This document shows, in pieces, positions 35,790 to 47,341 of a stretch of 64,000 nt of DNA. Origin of the DNA: Ascaphus truei (taxonomy: Eukaryota > Chordata > Amphibia > Anura > Ascaphidae); NCBI GenBank assembly GCA_036426205.1, contig CM071586.1, forward strand, positions 7,823,471 through 7,887,470, written 5' to 3'. The number at the start of each line of letters is the position of its first letter. The first letter of the stretch is position 1. The position numbers and the translations under genes were made by a program. Below the pieces are notes generated by a model. It was given only the letters and a program-made list of their open reading frames with translations, made no database searches and was not told where the DNA came from.

Positions 35790-35921
35790 ACTGTTGTATT
35801 ATTATTATTATTTAGAATGGGACGGAGTGTGCCTGTAAAAATCTTCTGTACATGTATATTGTAATTGTGAAGCGCTTTCAGTCACTTTGGGAGCAAAGCG
35901 CTATATAAAATAAAGTTATTA
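35790..35921 (+). mobile_element. LINE/SINE 3' tail
   Basis: ATTATTATTATTT then GTGAAGCGCTTTCAGTCACT and AGCGCTATATAAAATAAAGT, a tail type common in fish and frog retroposons. The body is not identified. Confidence 0.5.
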
Positions 35922-36013
35922 CCGTATTTCCTCGATTCTAAGACGCACCACTGATTTAATAAAACATTTTGGGAAAAAAGAAACACCATTAAATGTGCAG
36001 AAAAATATATATA

Positions 36014-38251
36014 CAGGCGGTCCTCGGTTATCCGACGCAATGCGTTACTCAAAATGGCGTCGGATAGCGAAGCGTCGTAAAGCGAAACCTGTTTTCCCAT
36101 AGGAACACTGTTTAAATCAAACGTTCCGTTCCTGAAGGCATTTTTAATGCTAAAATACACAGAAAATGTTACTCAAGCAATAAGATATGCAGCACACACA
36201 TAGATTATGATGGAAACATTATATTTATTGATTCCAGAACTGTAAAATAAAACTATAAAAATAAAACTATGCTGTATTCTGTACAGAAATGTACATGAGC
36301 AAAAAAAAAACACATCAGTTATTGGAGGAAGATGATTGGGGGGGGGATCTTCAACAGACAACGGACTTTTTGGAGGTGATGTAGGTGGAGTTGAAGGTTT
36401 CGGCCTCTTGAAGAATCTCTTCATTGAAGTCTGGACAGATCCTTTCCTTTTCTGCATGTAGATCTCTCTATAGCAGCTGATTTGGTTGGACACCCCACGA
36501 CTGACTGTTGAACTCCGTTCAATGTTAGGGTCATTGTCCTCAAATATGGCCAGTGCGCTATCAATGTGCTTGAATGCCACAGCCAACATTTTGCTTGACA
36601 ATGATTTACGTGGCTGTGCCACATCAGCAGATTGGTGGGCCTCTTCTTCAGCAATTTTTTGCTCTTCTAATTGCATGAGGTGCTCAACTCGTTAGAATGT
36701 GAGGCGAGCAACTCCTCAATATCCTCGGTTTCCACCTCCAAGTTGAGATCTCTGGCCATTTGCACAACAGTTTCTGTAACTTCTGCAACAGTCTCTGTAA
36801 GGCCTTGGACATCAGACACAAAATCAAGGCACAAATTACGCCAAACTCCATTTAAATTGGATTGTTTCCATGCCTCTCCGATGTTTCTCACTGCATGGAG
36901 AATGTTGTAACCCTTCCAAAATTCTTTTAGGGTTGGACCACCTTCCACATCGGTTGCTCTGATGGCCTGGGCAAATGTTCGCCTAAGATAGTAGGCCTTG
37001 AAGGAAGCGATAACCCCCTGGTCCATCGGCTGTATCAATGAGGTGGTGTTGGGGGGCATGAACACCACCATGACGTTTGGATGATGGTCATCCAGGTACA
37101 CGGGATTGTCCAGGAGCAGCAATGCTTTGAAATCGAGGTTCTGGTTCATGCAATATAATTGCACAGCTGGAATAAATTGATGCTGGAACCAGTCCTCAAA
37201 AAGGCTCCCTGTTACCCATGCCTTACGGTTGGACTTCCAAATCACTGGAAGTGTGCTCTTTGCATAACCCTTGAATGCCCTAGGGTTTTCTGCATGATAA
37301 ACAAGCAAAGGTTTTAGCTTGAAATCACCTGCAGCATTTGATCCAAGCAGAAGAGTCAGCCTATCCTTTGCAACTTTAAACCCGGGCATAGATTTTTCCT
37401 CTTTTGCAATGTAGCTTCTACTGGGCATTTTCTTCCAGTAGAGCCCAGTCTCATCAACATTGAACACTTTACGTGCGCAATAGCCACCGTCCTCTATAAT
37501 TTTGGCCAATGTAACAGGGAAGGTTTTAGCTGACTGCTCATCTGCACTAGCAGCTTCCCCGGTCACTTTAATGTTATGCAAGTTTGCCCTCTCTTTAAAC
37601 CGCATAAACCAGCCCTTACTTGCAGTGAACGTTTCCTCAGTGGTCCCTTCTCCATGCTGTTGCTTAATGTCCTCATACAGACTCAAAGTCTTGGCCTGAA
37701 TTAAGGCTAAACTAATGGGCACATGACGCTGGGATTGATCTTCCAGCCATATGATGAGGAGTTTTTCCACCTCAGCAATATGCCCAGCACGTTGCCTTAT
37801 TGTCGTACCTTGCATAGGTGCTGAGCCCTTGATCTGTTCCAAGATTCTTGCCTTGTCTTTGATTATTGTCACAATAGTTGTGCGAGGTATGTGCGAGGAC
37901 GTCCAATTTCTGTGTTCGTCTCTCCTTTCTCAGAGCGCTTTATTATATTTTGCTTGGTCTCCAAAGTTATAGATTTTCTATTCCTTTTTGGAGTAACAGT
38001 ACTTTGCTTTTTGCTTTGATCAGCCATGGTTTAGGGCCTAAAATACACCACCAAACCTTCACACAGACTGTTCAGAATGGTTTCCCTAGCCTGCAGCCGT
38101 CTGGTTGTTCATTTGTAGCAATTTTTTCAAGCGTCGTAAGAGCGTCGGATAAGCCGTTCGGGCGTCGTAAAACGGGCCATAGGGATGCATTGACAAGCGT
38201 CGGATAAGCCGTTCGTCGTAAAACGAAACGTCGTAAAACGAGGACCGCCTG
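36014..38251 (-). mobile_element. Tigger/pogo DNA transposon (2.24 kb)
   Basis: Ends CAGGCGGTCCTCGGTTATCC and ...GAGGACCGCCTG between TA duplications (36,012-36,013 and 38,252-38,253). The extended inverted ends are rich in TCGTAAAACG words. It holds one transposase gene on the minus strand. Confidence 0.92.
36173..38024 (-). pseudogene. Tigger/pogo-type transposase, two frameshifts
   Basis: Cut-and-paste transposase of the Tigger/pogo group. The minus strand starts MADQSKKQSTVTPK at 38,024 (N-terminal DNA-binding helix-turn-helix). A 1-nt shift follows after ETNTEIG, then a 401-codon open frame (37,872-36,670) with the CENP-B-like HTH and the DDE domain. Catalytic acidic residues are visible in FNVDETGLYWKK, LLLLDNPVYLDD and QPMDQGVIASFK. 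A second 1-nt shift occurs after LLASHSNE, and the C-terminus resumes LMQLEEQKIAEEEAHQ, ending at 36,173. Both shifts are present in the left copy too, so they predate or are shared by both copies and the gene is dead. Its own terminal repeats are intact. Confidence 0.9.
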
Positions 38252-38891
38252 TATATACACACACCTTCTGTATTCTATATAGTGTTGTGAATATAAAAAT
38301 ACAGATATATTTGTGTGTTACATATCTGTGACTCTCCCTCACTCTTTCGCACCCCATGATTCCTGCTCTTACCCGCACAGTCTGGTAGGGGCCCAGCCGG
38401 TCTCATAGTGTAGGCCCCTGGTGGTTGTGCTAGGTGCTGTGTGTTGTCTCTATGAGACCGGGCCGCCGGCCTCCTCCACCATGCTGAGCCCTGTGTGTAC
38501 GCACAGACTGTCCACTGGGGGGTTGGGAGGAGAACGCGACACAGCACGTGCCCGACCTGCTGGCCACCGCAAAGAAAGCTGACAGGGAATTGGACAGGAC
38601 GGTGGGGTGAGAGGTGAGAGCTTGGCGATTAAGCCAATGAGGATGCAGAAGACATAGATACAGGGAAGCGTGTCCAACCAAAGCAAAGGGAACAGAATGC
38701 AACAGCAGCACTGCCTACCAGGATCCGGGAGACAAATAGTAGAAGGCGTGGAAGCATCACATTAGCGGCCATGTTGGTACAGGAACAAATACCAGTACCC
38801 GTTTTTCAAAGTCATCGATTCTAGGACGCATCCCGATCTCAGACATGTTAAAATGTGAAAAATGGTGCGTCTTAGAATCGAGGAAATACGG

Positions 38892-39619
38892 TATTAATAT
38901 TATACGTATTAATATCTCTGTGGAAGGGAGGACAATACCATTGTATGACAAAGATCACATCATGTTAAGACAAACTGAGAGAGTAGAAAGGAGGTAACCA
39001 GCCCCAATAATATACAATGTTATTGTTACGATAACACCTATTCCGTTGTGTTAACCATACAGCAACCATTGGGTTAACTGTCATTTGAAAAGAACCCGAT
39101 TTTTCTATGTCTCCTGTGGGGTAACCTGGGTCATCATGGTGTCTGCATTAACGGGCCAGTAAAACAATGAACAGTAACATGTTCATAAGTAAAATGACTG
39201 ATGACAGTGTACAGATGTACCAGAGATTTGATCTGATCTGGCCATGGTATCTTCAAAGGGTGCATCATAAACATTTCTGGGTCCTCTCTGAGGAGAAGAG
39301 GTTCGCTATATTACTTATTAAAGATTCCCCATAATGTAAGATAATTAAAATCTGGTGCAATTCACAGTGATATAAAATACAGACTTGTGACGAGCTAAAA
39401 TACATATGCAAGAGGGTTGACGTTGCATATCTCAAATATTTGTTTTCTCCGTCAGAATTATACGTTGCGTTAGCACAAATTGTACTTATGCCTTCGGCAA
39501 AATCATACGAATGCAATGATGAGGGTATCATTATTCTATGGTTTAGACGGAGAGAGTTATAGGGTAGCCGGAGGGGACAGGAGATAGGTGGGCGCATGAA
39601 GGAAACATTGCGCACCCCT
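38892..39619. other. No gene seen
   Basis: Unassigned AT-rich DNA between the nested transposons and the CR1 tail. Confidence 0.4.
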
Positions 39620-40407
39620 GCCTTAAGGTTAGACGAAAGGAGATTTCACCAGCAACAAAGGAAAGGGTTTTTTTTTACAGTGAGGGCAGTTACAATGTGA
39701 AATTCATTACCCATGGAAACTGTGATGGCAGATACAATAGATATGTTTAAAAAAAAAGGTTGGACACCTTTTTAGAAAGGTACAGTATACAGGGATATAC
39801 CAAATAAGTAAACATGTGGGAAGGATATTGATCCAGGGAGTAATCTGATTGCCAATATTTGGAGTCAGGAAGGAATTTATTTTCCCTTTATGAGATATCA
39901 TTGGATTGGGGTTTTTTGTTTGCCTGCCTCTGGATCAATATACTGTTAGTACGGATATAGGATAAAGAATCTGTCATCTAAATCAGGGATGGGCAAACTT
40001 CCTGCGCTGCGCCCCCCTGCCAGCTCTCCCCTTGTGTTACGCCCTGCCTTACCTTTATTGCAGCGGAAAATGACGCCGCGGGGTCATGTCACATGAATAA
40101 CGCCGCATTGGCATGGCGATGGGCGTCAAATGACGCTGCGGAGTCATGTGACGTCCTGTCACATGACCCCGTGGCGTAATTTGACGGCGCGTTCCCATGG
40201 CAACGCGTGGCCCGAACCCGGCTCAATTGAGGTAAGTGAGTTACAGAGGCCTCGCACTGAAGAGCGCCGGTATCTGTAACCACGGCGCCCCCCCCCTCCC
40301 CAAAAAAATCTTGCGACTCTCAGTAAGCGCTCCCCTGATCTAAATGTAGCATAGGTTGATCTTGATGGACGTATGTCTTTTTTCAACTTCATCTTTTAAG
40401 TCACTAT
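39620..40407 (+). mobile_element. CR1 3' tail interrupted by hAT MITE
   Basis: CR1 tail words (GGAGATTTCACCAGCAACAA, GGAGTCAGGAAGGAATTTAT, GGTTGATCTTGATGGACGTA) are split at ATCTAAAT by the hAT element at 39,984-40,337. The right end is cut by the LTR-like sequence at 40,408. Confidence 0.8.
39984..40337. mobile_element. hAT MITE with perfect 8-bp target duplication
   Basis: ATCTAAAT is repeated at 39,976-39,983 and 40,338-40,345. Ends CAGGGATGGGC... and ...GCTCCCCTG. 354 bp. The interior holds several TGACGCCGC / GTCATGTGAC inverted words. Confidence 0.9.
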
Positions 40408-41305
40408 TGTGACGGTAGGGGTAAATATGGCTGCTGTTAATAAAGGTTAAGTCTGCCATTACCCCTACCTGTCAGTAATACATTAGTATTGTATTATATT
40501 TTATGTATATGTAGCCATGTATAAAAATGGTGTACAGCTCTTTCTCATGCTGGCAATAAAGCCTGGTAAGTATGCAGGATTGCCAGCATCAATCATGGAG
40601 GTTTGCCCTCACAACCTGGTGAGGTGTCATATGTACACAAGGGGAGTGGTAACATGCTCTGTCTCCACTGTTAGTGACACCAGAGGTGTGGCTGTTTTCT
40701 GAGTCTATATAAGAAACAGCACTGCCTAAAGTTAATGTGTTAATCAAGGGGTTCAGTTATGACAAAGTTCCGGAGGTCTCTAACAGTTAAGGCTGTCAGA
40801 TATAATTAATAAGCTGATCTACACTGTGTTCAGGGACCTGACACAGGTGGTGATCTCCCCTAGGGGAGAGGTGATCCAACACTATCAGGAGAGGAGGAAC
40901 CTTCCTTAGGGAGTGCAGCAAAGAAATGAGCGGCTAAGCACGACCGCTATGAGGGCCAGTCTGCCTTGAAAGATGACAATAAAGATGCCCAGTTTCACAA
41001 GGCCCTTGCTGTGTGTGAGTGAAGTTCTTACACAGAAGGAGGCACCCAGAAGGAGGACCCCATCAGACACTTCTCCCTGCAGCCGCAGAGATCCTGATGG
41101 GGTGGAGGCGCTGCATCGTATGTGAGTAAGACTCTGATCACACTACCTCAGATGCCTGTCGTGCTGATATCCCCACCAACCCAGCGAGAGACTCAGGAGT
41201 CCTGTAAGGCAGCAGGTGCACCACACACTATACATACATGTAATGGGGCTAGTAGACCACAGGGGCCAATGTGAGATTGGATGGGGGCCCGTAAAAACCG
41301 TTACA
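40408..41305 (+). mobile_element. LTR-like element (898 bp)
   Basis: Starts TGTGACGG and ends CCGTTACA, the short inverted ends expected of an LTR. The right part shares GACTCAGGAGTCCTGTAAG, CAGCAGGTGCACCACAC and CCGTTACAT with 42,800-42,981. Contains TCTATATAAGAAACAGC (TATA-like) and AATAAAG words. Probably a solo LTR of an LTR retrotransposon or endogenous retrovirus; no internal coding region is adjacent. Confidence 0.6.
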
Positions 41306-41549
41306 TATATATGTATGTCTTTACTTGGTTCCAGCACCTCAGGAATCAAGGGTTAATATGTTTGCAGGTGAACCATTGCAACTTGCTCTGTGACCTTTCC
41401 CTGTATCCTTGTTATGTTGCAGTTCTACCCACCAATCAGGGCCTGGGCATGTAGTCAGCACCTGGCCCTGAGTGTTGCAATATTATGGTTTAAGTGTATA
41501 AAAAAGGTGGGGAGGGAGAGCCTTAGCAGACAGAGACTGCCGAGAATAA

Positions 41550-41943
41550 GGCTACGTCCATAGAGGGGGGGAGCAGTGCTGAACATCGCTGACGCTGAAG
41601 CTGTGCGATTTCATGCACATGCAGGCGAGCCAGCGGGCGCGATTGGGAGGTTGGGGGAGGCGGGGCAGTGACGTCGCTGGGCCAATCGCCCGCGACGCAC
41701 TGACGTCAACGTCACGGCGCCGACGTCACTGCGCCGTGACGACGCTGCTTCGCGCTGATTGGATGTTTTCAGCCGACAGCGCGCTGAAAAACAGCTTGGC
41801 TGTCGGCTGAAAAATCCAACTCCTCAGCACGGCTGCGGACGCTCGCGTGAGCCCCATCTAAAGACATCCTAATTGAGGATGCAGGGGCTCAGCGCGGAGC
41901 GTGCGCACGGCTCAGCGCTGCTTGTCCTTCTATGTACGCAACC
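41550..41943. mobile_element. Harbinger-like MITE
   Basis: TAA (41,547-41,549), GGCTACGTCCATAGA ... TCTATGTACGCAACC, TTA (41,944-41,946). The GC-rich interior has its own inverted repeats (CAGCCGACAGCG and complement). Confidence 0.8.
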
Positions 41944-42149
41944 TTACAGAGGTGTTGCTGTGACAGGGAGAAACTGCAGTGTCCACTTCAGTGCTGGTCT
42001 CAGGCCTGTAAACCAGTCCTGTAGGCACTGGGCAAGAAGAGAGAACAGGGGAAATCTCTGCAACGAGGTCCCTGCAACTAGGTATGCAGGGTATCCCCCA
42101 GTTTAACAGAACACAGAACCCCAGCAAGCTCTTTTTGGGACCCCTGAGC

Positions 42150-42981
42150 CCCCACAAAATATATGTAGCCCTGTGTAATTTTGGGGTTACATGCCTCTCT
42201 CCTCCTGTGCAATAATCCCTGTTAAAAGGGCAGGTTTGCCAGGAGTAATCATGAGGTTTGCCCTCATCCCCTGTGATGTGTATTGTGTAGCGAAGAAGTG
42301 ACATCATGCTCTGTGTCCAATTACAGTGACACAGGGGTGGTGCCTACTGGAGCTATATAGTATGCATCACTTACTGAATTTAGTGTTGAAGTGGTGTGTG
42401 TGAGTGTCTCATCCCACTTGAATGAGACTGTCTGACCCAACACAGTGCCAGGGCTCTGGCAAGGACTGTGGCCCTCCCTTAGGGGAGAGGTGGGCAGACT
42501 ATTCCACTTACTCTATTAGAGAGTAAGCGAAGAGCAAGGACAGCTTCTAGGGCCCTGACTAGAAGTGGTGTCCAGGGACTTCCTTGAGGTGGGCAACCTT
42601 TATGATGTGCGGCTAGAGACCGGCCGCAATGATGGGCAGTCTGCCAGTAAAGATGACAATAAAGGATGTCCAATTTGAAAGAACCTTCTTGCCTGAGAGT
42701 GGAGTCATTCAGGGAGAAGCTGCACCCAGAGGTTCTCTTTCAGAGACTCCTCCCTGATGTCATGGGGACCTGGAAGAGATGGAGGTGCTGTGCCAGAAGT
42801 GAGTAGTTCTCAGCATTACCTCACGAGCCAGTCCTGATGTACTTCCCCATATCACCGCGGAAGACTCAGGAGTCCTGTAAGCCAGCAGGTGCACCACACT
42901 ATAGTACATGTAACATGGGGCAGTTTCCTCATGTAAGGAGCCAATATGAGATTGGGGGGGGGGGGGAAACACCGTTACATT
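42150..42981 (+). mobile_element. Second, diverged LTR-like sequence
   Basis: Related to 40,408-41,305 in layout: GGTTTGCC...GAGGTTTGCCCTCA, CCCTTAGGGGAGAGG, GATGACAATAAAG, GACTCAGGAGTCCTGTAAG, CACCGTTACAT. The left boundary is unclear. The two could be LTRs of related elements or a decayed pair around a lost interior. Confidence 0.5.
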
Positions 42982-43215
42982 TTTGGAGGCGCTGCTGAGA
43001 TGCATCAGGACAGGTTTTAGCTAGGCGAACTGTAGGAAAGGTACATGTTTGCTACCAGGAATGTGCTGCGGAATGGAAGGGAGCCTAGGGGTAGTCAGGG
43101 GTGGGATGTCTACTCGCAAAGCACACCCTAGGGCCCTGTATGGTGTAAAGTAGATCTGGAGACAGGGCTATTGCTGTTCTAGTCACCTTGAGGCAGCTAG
43201 TCGTAGGATGCCTTA

Positions 43216-43573
43216 GGCCTTGGCCAGGCTCCCTGCTTGCTCGCTGAGGCGCGCTGAGGCTCAGGGAAAGCGGGTGCTTTCCCTGGCCTTGCGGTTGCTT
43301 ACCGCACGCGCTGTCAGGGGGCCGTCAGGGGGCGGGCCAGTGGCGTCACAGAGCTGGTTCGCCCTCATTGGGCGAGCCGCTCACGTGACCGGCCTGTCGC
43401 GCCGGCAAGCGGGGGAATTTTAAATTCCCCTAAGACCTACGCTTCCGCGCGCTTGCGGAAGCATAGGTGAGCCCATACTAAAGCCGCTCTAATTGCGGCT
43501 GTAGGGGCTCAGTGTTGAGCGGGAGCGCGCGTTAGCGTGCTTCCGCCAGCAAGCAGGGAACATGGCAGAGGCC
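43216..43573. mobile_element. Harbinger-like MITE
   Basis: TTA (43,213-43,215), GGCCTTGGCCAGG ... CATGGCAGAGGCC, TTA (43,574-43,576). The interior is shared with 5,872 and 61,756. Confidence 0.8.
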
Positions 43574-44430
43574 TTAGGGGGTAGCCTGGTTAACGCGGGT
43601 CAGGAACTCCTGGGAGGGTCTGCGCTAGGTGTAGCCAACAGTAGGTGACGCCCTAAACATTGCATGGAGAAGCCCAGAGTACTTCTAGCCAGTAACCAGA
43701 CTACTAACCACAGAGCACACATACTGGACTGATACCGTGTACAGCATACACAGAAAGAGTTTAGCCTAGCATGAGGTAGTGCAACACAACTGAGTAAGAC
43801 ACACTGAGATACATGTAGAGGTGCACTGGCATACTTTATTGCATCGGAATGGCGACTGCCCAGGAGAGGAGCTGTTTCAGCTGGTGGAGGTTGGTGGCTC
43901 CTCCTTCCCAGGTTTTAAGCCCGCCCCTCCCCACTTCCTAGTTTGTAAGAACCTTATTCTGCTGGATATAGACCCACTGTGGTCTTTCTCCCTCCTAATA
44001 GAGGTAAATGAGAAATTTAATCCTAATAGAGGTATATTAGTATTTTATCTGGTAGTGTTAGGCCTTGCGAACAGGTGTCTGCCTTGACGTGGCTCGCAAG
44101 CTTACAACGCTTTGGCCAAAGGGTTAAACGAAATGACCCTATTTCAAGAGAATATATCAGTATTTTACTGTGTGTTTCTGTCATGTTGGATGTAGCATTG
44201 GGCTTCTCTGTCGTCTGTTGTATCCCCCAGTTTACCCAATTGGGTATGTGTGATGTTTGTGTGTTTTGTATAGTTGTGGATATACGTTTTCAATAAACTA
44301 ATTTTATAAACGCTCGTGCTCTGTGTGGCGATATTGATCTCTAGTATTAGTCCTGTTCTCCCGTGACAACTATATCCTATTATATTTTATTAGATCATAT
44401 CATGTACGCTATTCTATACTTAAGTAATTA

Positions 44431-44563
44431 ATCCCCGAAGAACAGGGCATTACTGGCCAATAATGCCCTGGCTGAAAGAGTTGAAGGCCCGAGGCGAAAG
44501 CCGAAGGATATTAACCCAGCCAGGGCAATTGGCCAGTAATGCCCTGTTCTGAGGGGATTATTA
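44431..44563. repeat. Palindrome built on GGGCATTACTGGCCAATAATG
   Basis: Arms ACAGGGCATTACTGGCCAAT and its inverse lie around a ~50 bp loop containing AAGGCCCGAGGCGAAAGCC. A related CCGGGCATTACTGATTGG motif lies at 45,588-45,620, so the interval may be one element with these as ends. Confidence 0.75.
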
Positions 44564-44689
44564 CTATTATAAGGCTAAATGTAGGCTTATTTCAAATAAT
44601 AGACACTTTGTTATAGTTAAATGATTTTTTTATTAAAATAAAATGGTAAATACATGAAACACACCTATATTACGCTCTACACTGCAGCG

Positions 44690-44922
44690 ATCTATATCCA
44701 CACACTGCGCCCCCTCTGTGTACACACACGCAGCAGCTCACAACACACCAAACTGCTGCTCAACACACACAACACAGCACTAACACACACAAGCACAACA
44801 CAGCACCTCCTCTACACACACAACACCGCACCCTACACACACACACAACACACACAAACACACACACACAACACACACCACACCACCACACACACACACA
44901 CACACACCACACACACACACAC

Positions 44923-44954
<32 letters not shown>

Positions 44955-45345
44955 ACACACACCACACACACACCTGTAGCTCTATACACACACAAACTGC
45001 TATACACACAAAGCACAAACACACACACACACACACACACTGCAGCCACAAAAAAATGCAGCCATTACTAAACTCTTGCAATCTACCCCCCCCACCTCTA
45101 TGCACAACACAGCACCTCTACACACACCACACACACCACTGCACCTCTATACACAACACCTCTATACACAACACAGCACCTCTACACACAACACACAACA
45201 CACACACACAAACTGCTGCTACACACACATGCTACACCCATAAACACTGCTACTGACACTGACACTGACACACACACAGCACTTCTACACAGATATACAA
45301 CACAACAGCACACACAAACTGCAGCCACAAAGAAACTGCAGACAG
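44690..45345. repeat. ACAC-rich low-complexity tract
   Basis: Almost pure CA/CAA/CTAC repeats. The long open frames in it on both strands are compositional artefacts. Confidence 0.9.
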
Positions 45346-45719
45346 CCACTTACTTCTTTGCAGACACCATCTCTCCTCCCCCCCAAATCAACTGAATCTG
45401 CTCAGAACATCTGTCAGCTCGGGAGCGGGAGGAGTCAACCCGTGGCTGATACGTCCTGACCAATCCCCTGCCCTGTCTCAGAGCTTTTTCTTCATGCAAA
45501 CCAATCCCCTGCCCTGTCTCAGCTGTTCTGAAACCTGATTGGCTGGAAATAAACCCATTGAAAACTGCACTTTGCAAGCTGCTAAATTCCGGGCATTACT
45601 GATTGGATAATGCCCGGAATTTATATATTATATTGTGCCATATATTATATATAGTTGTACGCGGCATAACATACGCTGATATAGCAGATCTTAAAGGTTA
45701 TTAATTAAACATTCCTCAC

Positions 45720-45943
45720 CCATGTGCCCCCTACACCTGTCCCTCATCACCCATGTGCCCCCTACACCTGTCCCCATCACCCATGTGCCCCCTACACCTG
45801 TCCCCCATCAACGTGTGCCCCCTACACCTGTCCCCCATCACCTTTGTGCCCCATGCACCTATCCCCCATCACCTGTCCCCATCACCCTTGTGCCCCCTAC
45901 ACCTGTTCCCCATCACCCATGTGCCCCTACACCTGTCCCCCAT
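45720..45943 (+). repeat. Minisatellite CACCCATGTGCCCCCTACAC, block 1
   Basis: Tandem ~30-33 bp units (CACCCATGTGCCCCCTACAC plus CTGTCCCCCAT). It continues at 47,141-47,341 and in decayed form at 47,796-48,050 after insertions. Confidence 0.93.
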
Positions 45944-47140
45944 TGTCATGGTAGAGGGGGTCTGGCCCGGGATTAAAGGGGTTACACCCCATTTGGCCAC
46001 CCCCTACTCTCACCTGGGAAGCAAGGGGTTAACTGGACTGTGGTCCAGTAATGTGTTTTTACCTTGCTTCAGCATCCTAATGTATATTCCCCTGTAAAAA
46101 ATTATTGTTTCTGTTCCAGTGTTGCACCAACACATACACTGGGATTGATGCGAAAGGCTTGAGGGGTTAATGAGCTACAGTTTAGGAAAATACAAATATG
46201 TGTGGTGTCTTTTCAGAAATATCTGGGCTTCAACAGGCTTGATTGAAGTTGGGTGTGAAAAGTACAGAGGGGGTTTAGTGTACAGTATGATAATACCTAA
46301 TTGGCAGGCCAAGGGTATATTGCTGGTAGAGACAGCTAGGACCCAGGCCTGGGGCATTGGGTGTGAAATATAGCACCTGTAACAAATGTTCGCTACACAC
46401 AGGCCCAGCTTCAAAGGATTTCTTGACAAGGGGATATGGGGGCCAGGGGTGCGGTTACGCAAGGAGATATCAGAATGAGTGACCTTATTAAATATAAGAA
46501 TATTATGAGATGTCCTCGGCTGAACATGCTAAAAATTACATATGTGTAACCGGGGGACCAAGCCGCAGATAACGATTACAGACACATGATGTCTAGCAGG
46601 TCCTAAGAGACAGATATTAATATCTCTCTTAATTTTAGTATTATACGGTAATATTTAGTCTCATTGGGAGCATCATGCGTGCCGGAATGTATTAATATAT
46701 CTCGCGTGCCAATAAGTATTACTGAACTGAAGTTATGAAGTTATTTAGATAGGAAAAGCAGTTTTTAAATGTCCTTGGGTGGGAGGAGTTTTACTCTGGG
46801 GAAAACTGTCAACCTCACCACTGATTTATGAGATGGGCTGGGTTTAGGTTGTGTTCAATGGGAAATAATTGTATAAGAACCAGGCTCAGCCTATGGCTAT
46901 TGACTTTCGTGTCTTCTGTGATATTCAAGATTGCTGTATGAACTGCCAGTCAAGATTTGACTGTTTCATCATTCCATCTTAAGTAAGCGTCTATATTTTG
47001 TTTGTTATTTGTACTATCTTGTTATGTTCACCTTTTTCAAGGAATAAATTATATTTAATCATATCTAAGCCTCGTACAGTTCAACCCAGGTATATTTTTG
47101 GTGTGTATTATCAATAGCCTGTCACAAAGTTACCGTCACA
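45944..47140 (+). mobile_element. Solo LTR (1,197 bp)
   Basis: Starts TGTCATGGTAG and ends TTACCGTCACA (TG...CA inverted ends). The 5-bp target CCCAT is duplicated at 45,939-45,943 and 47,141-47,145. It contains a TATA-like TTGTATAAGAACC near 46,868 and a polyadenylation signal AATAAA near 47,043, giving a plausible U3-R-U5 on the plus strand. It inserted into the minisatellite. The parent element family (Gypsy or ERV) is unknown. Confidence 0.85.
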
Positions 47141-47341
47141 CCCATCACCCAAGAGCCCCCTAACCTGTCCCTCATCACCCATGTGCCCCCTACACCTGTA
47201 ACCCATCACCCAAGTGCCCCCTATACCTGTCCACCATCGCCCGTGTGCCCCCAACACCTGTCCCCCATCACCCAAGTGCCCCATACACCTGTCCCCATCA
47301 CCCATTTGCCCCCTACACCACTCCTCCCCATCGTCCGTGTG
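47141..47341 (+). repeat. Minisatellite, block 2
   Basis: Same units as 45,720-45,943 (CATCACCCATGTGCCCCCTA). Confidence 0.9.

Larger units (their letters stand above)
35922..38891. mobile_element. TA-flanked DNA element hosting a nested Tigger
   Basis: Begins CCGTATTTCCTCGATTCTAA after TA (35,920-35,921) and ends with the exact complement before TA (38,892-38,893). The terminal inverted repeats are about 30 bp. Without the 2.2 kb Tigger (36,014-38,251) it is ~730 bp and non-coding. TA target and long ends suggest the Tc1/mariner-pogo group. Confidence 0.82.
34113..44580. repeat. Segmental duplication, right copy (cleaner)
   Basis: Collinear with 22,466-32,780 in direct orientation. Longer open frames make this the better representation of the locus. 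Confidence 0.92.

Noticed and set aside
36667..37872. Host gene of the CENP-B/Jerky type
   Set aside because: It lies between Tigger terminal repeats with TA duplications, so it is a transposase rather than a domesticated gene; the frameshifts also argue against it.
44654..45256. 200-codon frame and overlapping Cys/Val-rich frames
   Set aside because: Pure translation of CA/GT dinucleotide repeats (His/Thr or Cys/Val runs); no domain.
45720..45976. Three overlapping frames in one block
   Set aside because: Minisatellite translation; all three frames are open because the unit lacks stops.
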